Assembly: GCF_000482325.1 (NCBI RefSeq) | Contig: NZ_AXVA01000029.1 | Coordinates: 1-51,577, forward strand | Source: Bacillus sp. UNC438CL73TsuS30 | Lineage (GTDB): Bacteria; Bacillota; Bacilli; Bacillales; Cytobacillaceae | DNA length: 51,577 nucleotides | Direction: 5' to 3' | In this document: positions 28,649 to 38,868 of the stretch, piece by piece | Layout of the letters: each line of letters begins with the position of its first letter | Numbering within the stretch: position 1 is the first letter of the stretch | The notes under the pieces: generated by a model | Database searches by the model: none | What the model saw: the letters and a program-made list of their open reading frames with translations, nothing else | What the model was told of the DNA's origin: nothing | Position numbers and translations under genes: made by a program

Positions 28649-28681
28649 GCAAAAGACGTAACCTTTGTTTAGGTTACGTCT
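28649..28681 (-). terminator. Terminator after ctc
   Basis: Perfect 10-bp AGACGTAACC/GGTTACGTCT stem with an 8-base loop, followed by TTT on the minus strand, immediately after the ctc stop. The short T-run suggests partial read-through to pth is possible. Confidence 0.75.
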
Positions 28682-28688
28682 ATTACTA

Positions 28689-29324
28689 TTAGTCTCCAAT
28701 TGGTTCTGTTTCTCTTCCTTCTTCTTGATCAGGATGGCCGCCATCTTGCTGTTCACCTGCATTAATTTCTACTTCCTGTTTTGGAGGAAGAATCGAGGCA
28801 ACCACTTCTTCTGCATCATGATTAATCGAAAATGACCCTTGATAGAGGATATCTGCAATGGTTACATTTTCACCAACCTGCAGGTTCGTGACATCTACTT
28901 CAATCTGAGCCGGAATATTGTCAGGAGTTGATGTGATTGACAATTCGTGGACCGGCTGCTGTAGAACCCCGCCATCTTTCACACCTGCAGCCTCACCAGT
29001 AAGTACAAGTCTGACCGATACATTGATTTTTGAAGACTTATCAACTGCTAAAAAATCAACATGTGTAATTTCTTTTTTAATACAATCCTCTTGATAATCC
29101 TTTAGGACAACATCATGCTGATTTCCACTGATATCAAGAGAAAAGACACCATTCCTGCCTACAGAACGAATGGTTTTCGTTAAATCAGCAGAACTAATAT
29201 AAACAGGCTTACTTTCAACCTTTGCACCATAAATAACAGCTGGAATGCTTCCAGTGTCCCGAATTTTCTTTAAAGCAGAATGACGAAATTCATTGCGTTC
29301 TTTTGCTTGTAAAACAGTACTCAT
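28689..29324 (-). CDS. ctc: Ribosomal protein bL25, Ctc form
   Basis: A 5S-rRNA-binding 50S protein, the general-stress version with a C-terminal TL5-like domain. The 211-residue protein has the L25 domain (1-95: GSIPAVIYGAKVESKPVYI and LKDYQEDCIKKEITHVDFLAV) and the beta-rich CTC domain (about 100-185). An acidic Gln/Glu tail ends EEGRETEPIGD. A weak sigmaB-like promoter precedes it, in line with ctc being a classic sigmaB gene. Confidence 0.95.
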   Translation of the reverse strand: MSTVLQAKERNEFRHSALKKIRDTGSIPAVIYGAKVESKPVYISSADLTKTIRSVGRNGVFSLDISGNQHDVVLKDYQEDCIKKEITHVDFLAVDKSSKINVSVRLVLTGEAAGVKDGGVLQQPVHELSITSTPDNIPAQIEVDVTNLQVGENVTIADILYQGSFSINHDAEEVVASILPPKQEVEINAGEQQDGGHPDQEEGRETEPIGD

Positions 29325-29362
29325 TGAAATGTCACCTTCCTATTTAAGTTCACTTTATAAAA

Positions 29363-29388
29363 TTGCCCCAAAACAGGAAGGTCTAAAC
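29363..29388 (-). promoter_or_regulatory. ctc promoter, sigmaB-like
   Basis: Minus-strand GTTTAG (29383-29388), 14-bp spacer, GGGCAA (29363-29368), compared with GTTTAA-N12-15-GGGWAW. One mismatch in each box; supported mainly by gene identity. Confidence 0.5.
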
Positions 29389-29427
29389 ATTTTAATTCAG
29401 CTAAATTCGGGTGGTTCCTTGCACCGA

Positions 29428-30384
29428 TTAATCAAATAATGTACTAACGGACTGTTCCTCATGTACACGGATAATTGCTTCACCGATTAGTGGTGCGACA
29501 GAAAGATTTATAATTTTATCAATCTTTTTCTCTTCCGGAAGTTCAATTGAGTTTGTAACCACTAATTCTTTAATTTTTGAATTTTGAATTCTTTCAATGG
29601 CTGGACCGCTCAATACAGGGTGTGTACAGGAGGCATAAACCTCTAAAGCACCGTTTTCCACTAATGCATTTGCAGCAAGTGTAATCGTTCCAGCTGTATC
29701 AATAATATCATCAATGAGAATAGCTACCTTTCCATCAATGTTACCTACAATATTCATAACCTCGGCAACATTTGGACGCGGACGGCGTTTATCAATGATC
29801 GCGATCGGTGCTTTTAGGCGCTCCGCCATTTTTCTAGCTCTTGTTACCCCGCCATGGTCTGGAGATACAACGACAAGATCACCGTCTAGTGCTTTGTTCT
29901 TAAAGTATTCTGATAAAATTGGCACACCCATAAGGTGGTCAATTGGAATATCAAAGAACCCTTGAATTTGCGGAGCATGCAAATCAAGACAAATCACACG
30001 GGTGGCTCCTGCTGTTTCAAGCAGATTCGCTACTAATTTTGCAGTAATTGGCTCACGGGCACGTGCTTTACGATCTTGACGGGCATAACCATAATAAGGC
30101 ATCACAATATTAATCGTCTTTGCAGATGCTCTTTTTAATGCGTCAATCATGATTAATAGTTCCATGAGATTCTCATTAATCGGATTGCTTGTTGACTGGA
30201 TTACGTACACATCACAGCCGCGGATACTTTCTTCAATATTAATTTGAATTTCCCCGTCACTAAATCTTGTTACTGAGCACTTTCCAAGCTCTACACCAAT
30301 TACTTTTGCAATTTCTCTTGCCAAGGGAAGATTAGAATTTAAACTGAATACCTTTAAATTTGGATCTAAATATTGATTTGACAT
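29428..30384 (-). CDS. prs: Ribose-phosphate pyrophosphokinase
   Basis: Makes PRPP from ribose-5-phosphate and ATP, feeding purine, pyrimidine, His and Trp synthesis and the HprT/PurR proteins encoded nearby. The 318-residue protein shows [16 protein letters not shown], the flexible-loop [33 protein letters not shown] and the PRPP site [13 protein letters not shown]. It is 23 bp downstream of glmU, in the same operon. Confidence 0.98.
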   Translation of the reverse strand: MSNQYLDPNLKVFSLNSNLPLAREIAKVIGVELGKCSVTRFSDGEIQINIEESIRGCDVYVIQSTSNPINENLMELLIMIDALKRASAKTINIVMPYYGYARQDRKARAREPITAKLVANLLETAGATRVICLDLHAPQIQGFFDIPIDHLMGVPILSEYFKNKALDGDLVVVSPDHGGVTRARKMAERLKAPIAIIDKRRPRPNVAEVMNIVGNIDGKVAILIDDIIDTAGTITLAANALVENGALEVYASCTHPVLSGPAIERIQNSKIKELVVTNSIELPEEKKIDKIINLSVAPLIGEAIIRVHEEQSVSTLFD

Positions 30385-30406
30385 GATGGTCCTCCATTAT
30401 TCTCGC

Positions 30407-31780
30407 TTATTTTTTCAAATTAAGCTTTTGAACGTAGTTTTCCTTATTCACTTGCTTCGCACGGGCAATGGACAATGCCTCTCCAGGTACATCCATGGTA
30501 ATGGTAGAACCTGCAGCAACATATGCACCCTTCCCAACTGTAACAGGAGCAACAAGATTTGAATTACAGCCGACAAAGACATCATCTTCTATTTTGGTTA
30601 AATATTTATTTTTACCATCATAGTTAACCGTGATCGAACCACAGCCGATGTTTACATTATTACCCACTTCTGCATCTCCAATATAACTTAAATGAGAGGC
30701 TTTGCTTCCCTTACCAAATACAGCCTTCTTAATTTCAACGAAGTTTCCAATCTTCACTTCATCTTGAATGGCTGAATCAGGCCGAATATGGGCAAACGGC
30801 CCAATATTGACATTTGCGCCAATTGAACTTTTATTAGCAGCAGATTGGCGGATAACTGTTCCATTCCCGACTTCACAAGTATCAATCTCAGAATGCGGGC
30901 CAATTTGACAATCAGAACCAATGATCGTTCTACCCTTCAGGATGGTCCCAGGATAAATCACAGTATCCTGGCCAATTTGTACATCTGTCTCAATATAGGT
31001 GTTATCGGGATCGATGAGCGTTACACCATTCCGCATATGGTCTTCATTAATCCGTTTTCGCATAATTCGCTCTGCAGTGCTTAGCGCGATTCTGTCATTC
31101 ACGCCAATCGTTTCTTCAAACTTATCTGTTTGGAAGGCGGTAACAATTTCACCTTGTTCCTTTAGAATCTCGATAACATCCGGTAAATAGTATTCCCCTT
31201 GAACATTATCATTTGAGACTTTTAATAATGCCTCAAAAAGAGCCTCATTGTCGAAGCAATACGTTCCAGTATTAATTTCATTAATGGCCCGCTCTGCCTC
31301 TGTAGCATCTTTGTGTTCAACGATTTTTTCAACCAATCCGCTTTCATTTCGAATGATCCGGCCATAGCCTGTTGGATCTTCAATCCTCGCAGTCAGAATG
31401 GTAGCCTTTGCAGCTAGTTCTTGATGATGGTTAAATAAGGCTTCCATCGTTTCTGCACGAATTAATGGAGTATCACCGCAGACAACAATGGTTGTTCCCT
31501 TTTTACCAGCGAGCATTTCTTTAGCTTGGATGACCGCATGTGCCGTTCCAAGCTGTTGTTCTTGAAGAGCATAAAGGCTTTTATCGCCTAATTGGGCTTT
31601 TACCATTTCTGCTCCATGCCCGATAATCGTAACCATTTCTTCTATATCCAGCTTTGTTATTTGATCCACCACATGCTGAACCATTGGTTTTCCACAAACC
31701 TGGTGCAACACTTTATAGAGCTTTGATTTCATCCGCGTTCCTTGTCCAGCGGCTAAAATCACAGCATAACGATTAGACAT
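30407..31780 (-). CDS. glmU: Bifunctional GlcNAc-1-P uridyltransferase / GlcN-1-P acetyltransferase
   Basis: Last two steps of UDP-N-acetylglucosamine synthesis for peptidoglycan and teichoic acids. The 457-residue protein has the N-terminal nucleotidyltransferase signature [20 protein letters not shown]-terminal left-handed beta-helix of hexapeptide repeats starts near residue 250, with [19 protein letters not shown] and [10 protein letters not shown] from the acetyltransferase site. The ATG at 31780 fits the GGAGG SD better than one two codons upstream. Confidence 0.98.
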   Translation of the reverse strand: MSNRYAVILAAGQGTRMKSKLYKVLHQVCGKPMVQHVVDQITKLDIEEMVTIIGHGAEMVKAQLGDKSLYALQEQQLGTAHAVIQAKEMLAGKKGTTIVVCGDTPLIRAETMEALFNHHQELAAKATILTARIEDPTGYGRIIRNESGLVEKIVEHKDATEAERAINEINTGTYCFDNEALFEALLKVSNDNVQGEYYLPDVIEILKEQGEIVTAFQTDKFEETIGVNDRIALSTAERIMRKRINEDHMRNGVTLIDPDNTYIETDVQIGQDTVIYPGTILKGRTIIGSDCQIGPHSEIDTCEVGNGTVIRQSAANKSSIGANVNIGPFAHIRPDSAIQDEVKIGNFVEIKKAVFGKGSKASHLSYIGDAEVGNNVNIGCGSITVNYDGKNKYLTKIEDDVFVGCNSNLVAPVTVGKGAYVAAGSTITMDVPGEALSIARAKQVNKENYVQKLNLKK

Positions 31781-31816
31781 GAACATGCCTCCAATTTACC
31801 TTTTTATCCATTAAAA

Positions 31817-31845
31817 ATATTAACGCAATTTGCTTGCCTTTTCAA
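31817..31845 (-). promoter_or_regulatory. glmU-prs promoter, sigmaA type
   Basis: Minus-strand TTGAAA (31840-31845), 17-bp spacer, TAATAT (31817-31822), about 37 bp before glmU. Confidence 0.6.
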
Positions 31846-31927
31846 GGAATGTTCTGAAAGTGTCTTAATTTGTTATTTGGAGTGCTGCTTAGAAGACTTA
31901 TAGAGGGGACAATTAGCGAAGAAAAAT

Positions 31928-31958
31928 AAAAAGAGCCTTACGTGGAAGAAAGGCCCTA
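31928..31958 (-). terminator. Terminator after spoVG
   Basis: AGGGCCTT/AAGGCTCT stem (one G-U pair) followed by TTTTTATTTTT on the minus strand, just past the spoVG stop. Confidence 0.82.
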
Positions 31959-31971
31959 GTTGTCAAAATCC

Positions 31972-32262
31972 TTAGGAAGCTCCGGCTTCTTCAAATTCAA
32001 TTTCCAATTCACCTAAGCGGTGGTACTCTGCCAAAACAGCTTCTTGGATTTTTCCGCGTGTTCCTGAATTGATTGGATGCGCAATGTCACGAAATTCTCC
32101 GTCTGGAGTACGTTTACTTGGCATAGCTACAAATAAACCGTTGTTTCCATCGATAACACGGATGTCATGAACAACAAATTCATTGTCTAATGTGATTGAT
32201 GCAATCGCTCTCATTCTTCCATCCGTATTAACGCGGCGTAATCTTACGTCAGTTACTTCCAT
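31972..32262 (-). CDS. spoVG: RNA/DNA-binding regulator SpoVG
   Basis: A 96-residue conserved regulator first linked to sporulation septation and cortex formation and later shown in other Firmicutes to bind nucleic acid. The sequence [39 protein letters not shown] and [18 protein letters not shown] is the whole family domain; the tail is acidic. The upstream promoter is a near-perfect sigmaH site, and the AT-rich DNA beyond it suits AbrB repression as known in B. subtilis. Confidence 0.97.
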   Translation of the reverse strand: MEVTDVRLRRVNTDGRMRAIASITLDNEFVVHDIRVIDGNNGLFVAMPSKRTPDGEFRDIAHPINSGTRGKIQEAVLAEYHRLGELEIEFEEAGAS

Positions 32263-32303
32263 GTGCTCACACCCTTTTCTTCTAGATAAAAAGCTAGATT
32301 AAT

Positions 32304-32332
32304 AAATTCAACAGAAATCTTGGTTTTCCTTC
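32304..32332 (-). promoter_or_regulatory. spoVG promoter, sigmaH
   Basis: Minus-strand GAAGGAAAA (32324-32332), 11-bp spacer, GTTGAATTT (32304-32312). Both boxes satisfy the sigmaH consensus RNAGGAWWW-N11-12-RNNGAATWW fully. A strongly AT-rich stretch (32333-32440) follows upstream, where AbrB is expected to bind. Confidence 0.85.
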
Positions 32333-32443
32333 TTTAATTTTAAAATTTTTTAGAAAAATTAGGACAAAAAAGTGAACTTCTGTAAAAAACGGTAATTTTC
32401 TTACATTTTAAGACAAAATAATAAATATTTTCCTCCGTACAAA

Positions 32444-32475
32444 TAAAAAAAGCACTCGTTTATTTCACGAGCGCT
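32444..32475 (-). terminator. Terminator overlapping the ridA stop codon
   Basis: AGCGCTCGT/ACGAGTGCT stem with TTTTTTTATTT on the minus strand. The last ridA codons form the 5' arm and the TAA stop lies in the loop. Confidence 0.85.
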
Positions 32476-32834
32476 ACTACTTCGATCTCAACTAATACAT
32501 CTTTAGGTAATCTGGCTACTTCGACACATGAGCGTGCAGGTTTATGTGTGTGGAAGTACTCTCCATACACTTCATTAAGCTGTGCAAATTCATCCATATT
32601 TTTAATAAAAACAGTGGCTTTTACAACAGTCTCTAAGGATGCACCAGCAGCCTCTAGTACTGCTTGTAAATTTTTAAATACCTGGTGGGTTTGTACCTTA
32701 ATATCTCCTTCAGCCAAAGTACCTTCCGCTGTTAGCGGAATTTGACCAGAGCTGTAGAATAAATTATTGACAACAATACCTTGAGAATATGGACCAATTG
32801 CCGCTGGTGCTTGATTTGTTTGAACGATTTTCAT
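32460..32834 (-). CDS. ridA: RidA enamine/imine deaminase (YabJ)
   Basis: Hydrolyses reactive 2-aminoacrylate-type enamines. The 124-residue RidA/YjgF protein has [26 protein letters not shown] at the N-terminus, the conserved substrate arginine in [12 protein letters not shown] near residue 105 and a final EIEVVAL. It lies 17 bp after purR; in B. subtilis YabJ assists PurR regulation. Confidence 0.96.
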   Translation of the reverse strand: MKIVQTNQAPAAIGPYSQGIVVNNLFYSSGQIPLTAEGTLAEGDIKVQTHQVFKNLQAVLEAAGASLETVVKATVFIKNMDEFAQLNEVYGEYFHTHKPARSCVEVARLPKDVLVEIEVVALVK

Positions 32835-32851
32835 ATGTAGAACCCTCCTAT

Positions 32852-33673
32852 TTATTCAAGTGTAAAATAGTTACCTTCTTTAACATTAATCTTTTTTTCC
32901 TTTAAATCAACATCCGATAATTGAACAAGAGATAAATAGTTATCAACCAGGCGCTCTTCAATTTTTTCCGCTTCAACTAAAACAGCAATCCCAGCTACTG
33001 TAGCATTAAATTCCTCTAATAAACTAATCATGCCGATAACTGTTCCGCCGGCTTTCATGAAATCATCGACAATCAAGACCCGGGAGCCTTCTGTTAGGCT
33101 TCTCTTGGAAAGAACCATCGTTTGAATTCTTTTGGTTGAACCAGAGACATAATTAATGCTTACCGTCGGCCCCTCTGTCACTTTGCTGTCCCTTCTGACA
33201 ATCACAACAGGAGCATTTAATTGACTTGCCACTGCATAGGCAAGCGGAATCCCTTTTGTTGCCACAGTCATGATGACATCTATTTTAGCTTCGGAATAAG
33301 CAGAAGCAATAATCCTTCCTGCCTTTTGTACAATTTGAGGGTCCCCCAAGATATCCGTCAAATATAAATAGCCTCCAGGTAATAACCGATCAGGAGTAGC
33401 AATTAATTCACAAAGTTCTTGAACGAATGGCCTCGCATTTTCTTTGCTTATTTGCACTAAGAATTTAACGCCTCCAGCTGCACCAGGTACCGTCTGCAAG
33501 GTTCCAAATCCTTTTTGCTCAAATGTTTCTTTGACTATCGCTAAATCTTCACTAATAGATGATTTTGCTGATTCATAACGATCGGCGAAAAATGTCAGCG
33601 GCACGAGCTGGCGAGGATGGTCCAGTAAATAATTCGTCATATCAATCAACCGTTCACTTCGACGAAACTTCAT
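32852..33673 (-). CDS. purR: Purine operon repressor PurR
   Basis: PRPP-responsive repressor of purine genes. The 273-residue protein joins an N-terminal winged helix ([32 protein letters not shown]) to a PRTase-fold effector domain with the PRPP motif [13 protein letters not shown] near residue 200. The ATG at 33673 is chosen by its GGAGG SD. No clear PurR box pair is seen in its own upstream region, which is bordered by a 200-bp repeat. Confidence 0.96.
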   Translation of the reverse strand: MKFRRSERLIDMTNYLLDHPRQLVPLTFFADRYESAKSSISEDLAIVKETFEQKGFGTLQTVPGAAGGVKFLVQISKENARPFVQELCELIATPDRLLPGGYLYLTDILGDPQIVQKAGRIIASAYSEAKIDVIMTVATKGIPLAYAVASQLNAPVVIVRRDSKVTEGPTVSINYVSGSTKRIQTMVLSKRSLTEGSRVLIVDDFMKAGGTVIGMISLLEEFNATVAGIAVLVEAEKIEERLVDNYLSLVQLSDVDLKEKKINVKEGNYFTLE

Positions 33674-33705
33674 AATAACCTCCAAAAGACGAAAATTCTA
33701 ATTAA

Positions 33706-33735
33706 AATATATCACTAACGTACGCATTTAATCAA
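33706..33735 (-). promoter_or_regulatory. purR-ridA promoter, sigmaA type
   Basis: Minus-strand TTGATT (33730-33735), 18-bp spacer, TATATT (33706-33711). The -35 directly abuts the end of the dispersed repeat at 33736. Confidence 0.55.
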
Positions 33736-33935
33736 GGAAAGCGTAAGCGCCTTGTTCAGCCCCGACAAGGCTTTAGGTCCTGGCGGTGAAGTCGTTCTTT
33801 GACTTCATCGACATGCCAGCATCACTGAATTTTCTTCCTTGCAGGCATGCGACGAGGTGAACAGTACTACCTTGAATAAGCTTTGCCGCAGGAGCAGGAT
33901 AGCAACCGTGAGGGGCAGGACGCTTGCGCTAGACA
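33736..33935. repeat. 200-bp TGTCTAG-bounded dispersed repeat between ispE and purR
   Basis: On the minus strand it starts TGTCTAGCGCAAGCG and ends CAAGGCGCTTACGCTTTCC, so its ends are near-inverted repeats (AGCGCAAGCG and CGCTTACGCT). The interior contains further inverted segments, for example GAAGTC/GACTTC around 33790-33808. It has no ORF. It belongs to a Bacillaceae intergenic repeat type I recognise from memory. It overlaps the last two ispE codons and abuts the purR promoter. Confidence 0.75.
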
Positions 33936-34801
33936 TCAAGGAAGTGGCGTTCTCCTAACATCCTCACTGCAAAAACCTGGTCACAAAATCCTCTTAAGCC
34001 GTTATAGATTCGGTGCATTCTCGAATCATGCTGAACTAAGCCAAAAACCGTCGGCCCACTGCCACTCATTAGTACAGCATCAGCACCAAAGCGCTTCATT
34101 TGATCCTTGATGAGGGCTACTTCCGGATGAAGGTTTAATGTAACGTCTTCTAAAACGTTCCCAACGTTTTGACAAACCTGCTGATAATCATTATTTTTTA
34201 TTGCTTCAACCATTCCATTTGTGTTTGGGTGCTTCATTCCATTTAAGTCAAGGCGACGATAGACCTCTGCTGTCGATACACCAATAAAGGGTTTTGCTAA
34301 AATCACCCAGCATGTGGGAGGAGCCGGGAGATCGGTGATAAATTCCCCTCTGCCCTTTGCTATGGCTGTTCCGCCATATACACAGAAGGAAACATCTGAC
34401 CCAATTTCAGAACCGAGTTCAGCCAGCTCATCCAGTGTTAATCCAAGTCCCCATAACTTATTTAAACCTCTTAATGTTGCCGCAGCATCACTGCTGCCGC
34501 CGGCAAGGCCTGCAGCAACCGGGATTGTCTTTTCAATGGAGATCACAACCCCTTTTTTGACCTGAAAACGGTCCTTTAACAGCTGGGCAGCCTGATAGGC
34601 TAAATTTCGCTGGTCATCCGGAACGTAGCGGTTATGGGAAAGAATATGTATTTTATCTTGATTTAATAAACTTAGCTCAACTCGATCGGCCAAATCAATT
34701 GTTGTCATAATCATTTCAACTTCATGATATCCATCAGGACGTTTGTACAAAACATCTAATGATAAATTAATCTTGGCCGGTGCTTTTACTAAAAGCTTCA
34801 C
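33929..34801 (-). CDS. ispE: 4-diphosphocytidyl-2-C-methyl-D-erythritol kinase
   Basis: GHMP kinase of the MEP isoprenoid pathway. The 290-residue protein starts [12 protein letters not shown] and has the ATP loop [21 protein letters not shown] near residue 97 and [12 protein letters not shown] near 265. Start: GTG at 34801, 5 nt after AGGTGG, giving [13 protein letters not shown]; the ORF's upstream codons overlap the SD. The C-terminus ends ...HFLDV, and the final GTC-TAG belongs to the adjoining repeat, so the stop codon appears to have been supplied by that element. Confidence 0.96.
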   Translation of the reverse strand: MKLLVKAPAKINLSLDVLYKRPDGYHEVEMIMTTIDLADRVELSLLNQDKIHILSHNRYVPDDQRNLAYQAAQLLKDRFQVKKGVVISIEKTIPVAAGLAGGSSDAAATLRGLNKLWGLGLTLDELAELGSEIGSDVSFCVYGGTAIAKGRGEFITDLPAPPTCWVILAKPFIGVSTAEVYRRLDLNGMKHPNTNGMVEAIKNNDYQQVCQNVGNVLEDVTLNLHPEVALIKDQMKRFGADAVLMSGSGPTVFGLVQHDSRMHRIYNGLRGFCDQVFAVRMLGERHFLDV

Positions 34802-34933
34802 AACGTCCACCTACTTTAAAAATTGACAGTTCCATATTTTGTCCTATTTTACCACAAAACGGCCAATGTAAGACGTGATAGATAAATAATCCTATCAAAT
34901 ATAACATTTTAACAAAGAATAGTGCAGAAATGA

Positions 34934-34962
34934 AAGGCCAGGGGGTTTATTCCCTGGCCTGA
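34934..34962 (-). terminator. Terminator after sspF
   Basis: AGGCCAGGG/CCCTGGCCT 9-bp stem, then TTCATTT on the minus strand. The stem is strong but the T-run is interrupted. Confidence 0.7.
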
Positions 34963-35015
34963 CCGTGGTGAATCTATCGGTTTAAACTGACTTCAGAAAG
35001 ATATCGATCTTTTGG

Positions 35016-35192
35016 TTAACGTTTGTTCAACAACTGTTGCTCAGCAAGCTCTATGGCACGCTTTACCATATTCCCTGCGTCACGGGCTTTAATCCCGCCC
35101 CAGCCTTCTTTTTGAACCACATCATAAAAGCCAAGCTCTTTAGCGAGCTCCTCTTTAAATTGACCGGACATGACACCTCTTCTTCTGCCCAT
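35016..35192 (-). CDS. sspF: Small acid-soluble spore protein, alpha/beta type (SspF)
   Basis: A 58-residue spore DNA-binding protein: [20 protein letters not shown], then [20 protein letters not shown] and a helical [15 protein letters not shown] tail. The [15 protein letters not shown] segment is the DNA-binding signature of alpha/beta SASP, and the length and MGRRRG start match SspF. SD AAAGGGG precedes the ATG. A sigmaG-like promoter lies upstream and a terminator follows, so it is monocistronic, as in B. subtilis between veg and ispE. Confidence 0.93.
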   Translation of the reverse strand: MGRRRGVMSGQFKEELAKELGFYDVVQKEGWGGIKARDAGNMVKRAIELAEQQLLNKR

Positions 35193-35225
35193 CTAAACAA
35201 CCCCTTTCTTCACACACGGTATTTA

Positions 35226-35254
35226 TAGTATGTATAAATTTAATCTTTTCATGT
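35226..35254 (-). promoter_or_regulatory. sspF promoter, sigmaG-like
   Basis: Minus-strand ACATG (35250-35254), 17-bp spacer, CATACTA (35226-35232). The -10 is a perfect sigmaG match (CATWMTA); the -35 has one mismatch to GHATR. Confidence 0.7.
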
Positions 35255-35290
35255 TATCTATAATCATCCATGTCGATTTTTGAAGAAAGC

Positions 35291-35317
35291 AAAAAGCAGT
35301 AAACCACCGTTTACCGC
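35291..35317 (-). terminator. Terminator after veg
   Basis: GCGGTAAAC/GTTTACTGC stem, 4-base loop, TTTTT on the minus strand, 19 bp after veg. Confidence 0.82.
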
Positions 35318-35335
35318 CCAAACATTGCTTATATG

Positions 35336-35596
35336 TTAGCTTAAAGCTAAGTGTCCTGATGCATCTTCAAAGGTGATTTGAACGGTCTCAGTTAATACAT
35401 CTGCATAGCTGTATGAAACACGCTCAAAAGCATTCTCATCTTGATCCAACTCAATGACAAATACTGAAGGGTATGTTTCCGCTAAAACACCGGAGCGCTC
35501 AATCGTTTTTCTGCGTCCTCCGTTTGCCTTAAGTAACAATCTTTTCCCTAAATTTGAGTCAAGAGCCTTTTTAATATCGGCTAAGGTTTTTGGCAT
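35336..35596 (-). CDS. veg: Veg protein
   Basis: An 86-residue protein conserved in Bacilli; in B. subtilis it stimulates biofilm matrix expression by interfering with SinR. The whole protein is the family domain: [48 protein letters not shown], and [14 protein letters not shown]. The ATG at 35596 (SD GAGGTGG) is used; an upstream ATG at 35647 lies in the promoter. It is driven by an almost ideal sigmaA promoter. Confidence 0.95.
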   Translation of the reverse strand: MPKTLADIKKALDSNLGKRLLLKANGGRRKTIERSGVLAETYPSVFVIELDQDENAFERVSYSYADVLTETVQITFEDASGHLALS

Positions 35597-35618
35597 TCGG
35601 TCCACCTCACTATGTAAA

Positions 35619-35647
35619 AGTATACCACGCGTATAACAATTTGTCAA
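35619..35647 (-). promoter_or_regulatory. veg promoter, strong sigmaA
   Basis: Minus-strand TTGACA (35642-35647), 17-bp spacer, TATACT (35619-35624): perfect -35, ideal spacing, one -10 mismatch. In B. subtilis the veg promoter is one of the strongest vegetative promoters. Confidence 0.9.
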
Positions 35648-35769
35648 ACAAAATATAAAATTATATCAGTCCGATAAAAAGATTGTCAATATTTTTTCTT
35701 CTACTTTTTCTTCTAAATTTCAACATTTCTATGGTTTCCTTAACTTCCCTTAAATATGTATCAATCATA

Positions 35770-35803
35770 AAAAAAAAGCCCCTTTGAGTAAAAAAGGCCT
35801 TCA
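35770..35803 (-). terminator. Probable terminator after yabG
   Basis: Imperfect AAGGCC...GGGGCTT stem followed by nine T on the minus strand, directly after the yabG stop. Confidence 0.6.
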
Positions 35804-35804
35804 A

Positions 35805-36683
35805 TTATTCCTCAGGAACCGGATTATAAGGCATTCCAGTCCGTAAAACTCCCCTTGTTTCGATTCCTCCTAATCCTTTTTCGCCCGTCAATGTATTTCT
35901 TAATACATCCCAAACATTTATCCGCTCCATAAAGGGCGTAAAGCTAATTTTAGCTACGATATATACAGGGTCGAGTGCATGGATATTGATCCTTGATGGT
36001 GAGCTTGCAAAATTGGCTCCTGCATGAATGAGCGATTCAAAATGGGATTGGCAGGCGCCGGCGAAAATCACCAATTGATCCAAATGCGGTACTTTTCGGC
36101 GGGCTTCCCGAACGGTTTGAACAAAATGCTTAGAATGACGGTATGCATTGATATCGGTCATTTTCCCTTTTGCTTTTGAATAGGCATCATGTCCTGTAAT
36201 GACAAGGATGTCGGGACGGTAATAATCAATTAATTGACCGATTTTTTCAGGCATTTCTTTTTCATTACAATGTATACCTGTGACAGGTATCCCGATTTTA
36301 TCGTATAAGTCCATACATTTCTTTAAGTAATTTGGGTCTCCATCTAAATGAAGGACCTTACCGGGAATCTGGAAGTAATTAAATGATTTGACATACCCGT
36401 CTGTTGCTTCATATTCCTGTCTGTGCTTTAATAAATCAACATCTTGTGTAAAAAGCCGGTACGATTGTTCCTCCAGATTTCGAAATTCCTGTGTCATCCT
36501 CATTCTGTCTGTTTGGTTAATTGGAATCAAATCGTAATAGGGTGCATCTGCAATTAAGCGAAAGTCTTCACCGTAGAGGATGGCGATCTTTTGACCGTTG
36601 ATTTCCCGAATATCTATAATTCGGAAGAGAATATCGCAATTATGTGATTGTCTGCCGACAACATCCATTAATTTTAAATCCAT
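35805..36683 (-). CDS. yabG: Sporulation-specific protease YabG
   Basis: Coat-associated protease that trims coat proteins such as SpoIVA and helps cross-linking of GerQ. The 292-residue protein has an N-terminal SH3-like part (residues about 5-50) and a protease domain with RPDILVITGHDAYSK, DINAYRHSKHFVQTV and LVIFAGACQSHFESLIHAGANFASSPSRINIHALDP, whose His and Cys are the likely catalytic pair. The ATG at 36683 is 8 nt after GGAG. A sigmaK-like promoter is present, consistent with late mother-cell expression. Confidence 0.95.
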   Translation of the reverse strand: MDLKLMDVVGRQSHNCDILFRIIDIREINGQKIAILYGEDFRLIADAPYYDLIPINQTDRMRMTQEFRNLEEQSYRLFTQDVDLLKHRQEYEATDGYVKSFNYFQIPGKVLHLDGDPNYLKKCMDLYDKIGIPVTGIHCNEKEMPEKIGQLIDYYRPDILVITGHDAYSKAKGKMTDINAYRHSKHFVQTVREARRKVPHLDQLVIFAGACQSHFESLIHAGANFASSPSRINIHALDPVYIVAKISFTPFMERINVWDVLRNTLTGEKGLGGIETRGVLRTGMPYNPVPEE

Positions 36684-36738
36684 TGCTGTCACTCCAATAA
36701 GACCAGCAAATAAGGCCTTTCAAATAAAGTTCCTTTCA

Positions 36739-36766
36739 TAGGCTATGCAGAATACGGCAGATTTGT
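36739..36766 (-). promoter_or_regulatory. yabG promoter, sigmaK-like
   Basis: Minus-strand AC (36765-36766), 17-bp spacer, CATAGCCTA (36739-36747), matching the sigmaK consensus AC-N16-17-CATANNNTA exactly, about 55 bp before yabG. Confidence 0.75.
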
Positions 36767-36889
36767 GACGGAATGGTGGGGAAGGCTTGAGGCACCAGGT
36801 TATTGTCGGAATTTTTGCTGGCAGCATATTGGTTTCTTTTTAATCGGGATGTTAGGGCATTTGGGTAGGTTTCGTACTAGTTTTGACTA
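36767..36889. other. Non-coding gap between yabG promoter and tandem repeats
   Basis: About 120 bp with no ORF, RNA gene or clear regulatory motif that I can identify. Confidence 0.5.
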
Positions 36890-37160
36890 TTAGCGACACT
36901 TTGGCCGGGCTTCCCTCTCGTTTTGTCGCCTATCGGGCTTATTGGCGACACTTTGACTTAGCTTCTCACTCGTTTTGTCGCCTATCAAACTTATTGGCGA
37001 CACTTTGACTTAGCTTCTCACTCGTTTTGTCGCCTATCAAACTTATTGGCGACACTTTGGCTGGGTTCTCACTCGTTCTGTCGCCTATCGGGCTTATTGA
37101 AGACACTTTGACCGGGTTTCTCACTCGTTTTGTCGCCTATCAGGCTTATTGAAGACACTT
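36890..37160. repeat. 52-bp tandem repeat array with inverted GGCGACA/TGTCGCC motifs
   Basis: Five head-to-tail units begin at 36890, 36942, 36994, 37046 and 37097 (52, 52, 52, 51 and 52 bp), with a partial sixth at 37149. Units two and three are identical. Each unit starts with (T)TGGCGACA or a variant and contains TGTCGCC about 30 bp later, so complementary 7-mers alternate along the array and can pair within or between units. In unit 1 the left motif is TAGCGACA. From unit 5 it changes to GAAGACA, which breaks the pairing. The 52-bp period is not a multiple of three and no ORF crosses it. Confidence 0.9.
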
Positions 37161-37195
37161 CCCCAATGATCCTGTGTCCAACGCCCTCTAAAACC

Positions 37196-37219
37196 AAAAA
37201 AGACCCCCTAAGAGGTCTT
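37196..37219 (-). terminator. Terminator after rsmA
   Basis: AAGACC/GGTCTT stem and TTTTTTGG on the minus strand, abutting the rsmA stop codon. Confidence 0.82.
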
Positions 37220-38651
<1,432 letters not shown>

Positions 38652-38823
38652 TATTTCCTCCAAAAAACATAAAAAATAAAAAATTGAAAAAAACTTGAAA
38701 CATTTTTGTAATGTCCATCGTCTATATAAATGAAAAACATCATACATTAGAATAAGAATCTATAAATGGTTCAGATGGTGTCCTAAAAGGCACTTATGCT
38801 TTCCTTAGTATAAAGAAATTTAG

Positions 38824-38859
38824 GAAAAAAGCAAAATGCAGAGGAAGGAATCCTCTGCA
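38824..38859 (-). terminator. Terminator after yabE
   Basis: TGCAGAGG/CCTCTGCA stem, 7-base loop, then TTTTGCTTTTTT on the minus strand. Confidence 0.82.
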
Positions 38860-38868
38860 CAAAAAAGC

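Noticed and set aside
29400..29427. Plus-strand GGGTGGTTCC resembling a T-box antiterminator motif
   Set aside because: No specifier stem or terminator is seen and no plus-strand gene follows; it is the trailer of prs on the other strand.
36890..37160. CRISPR array
   Set aside because: The repeats are contiguous with no unique spacers and no cas genes are nearby.
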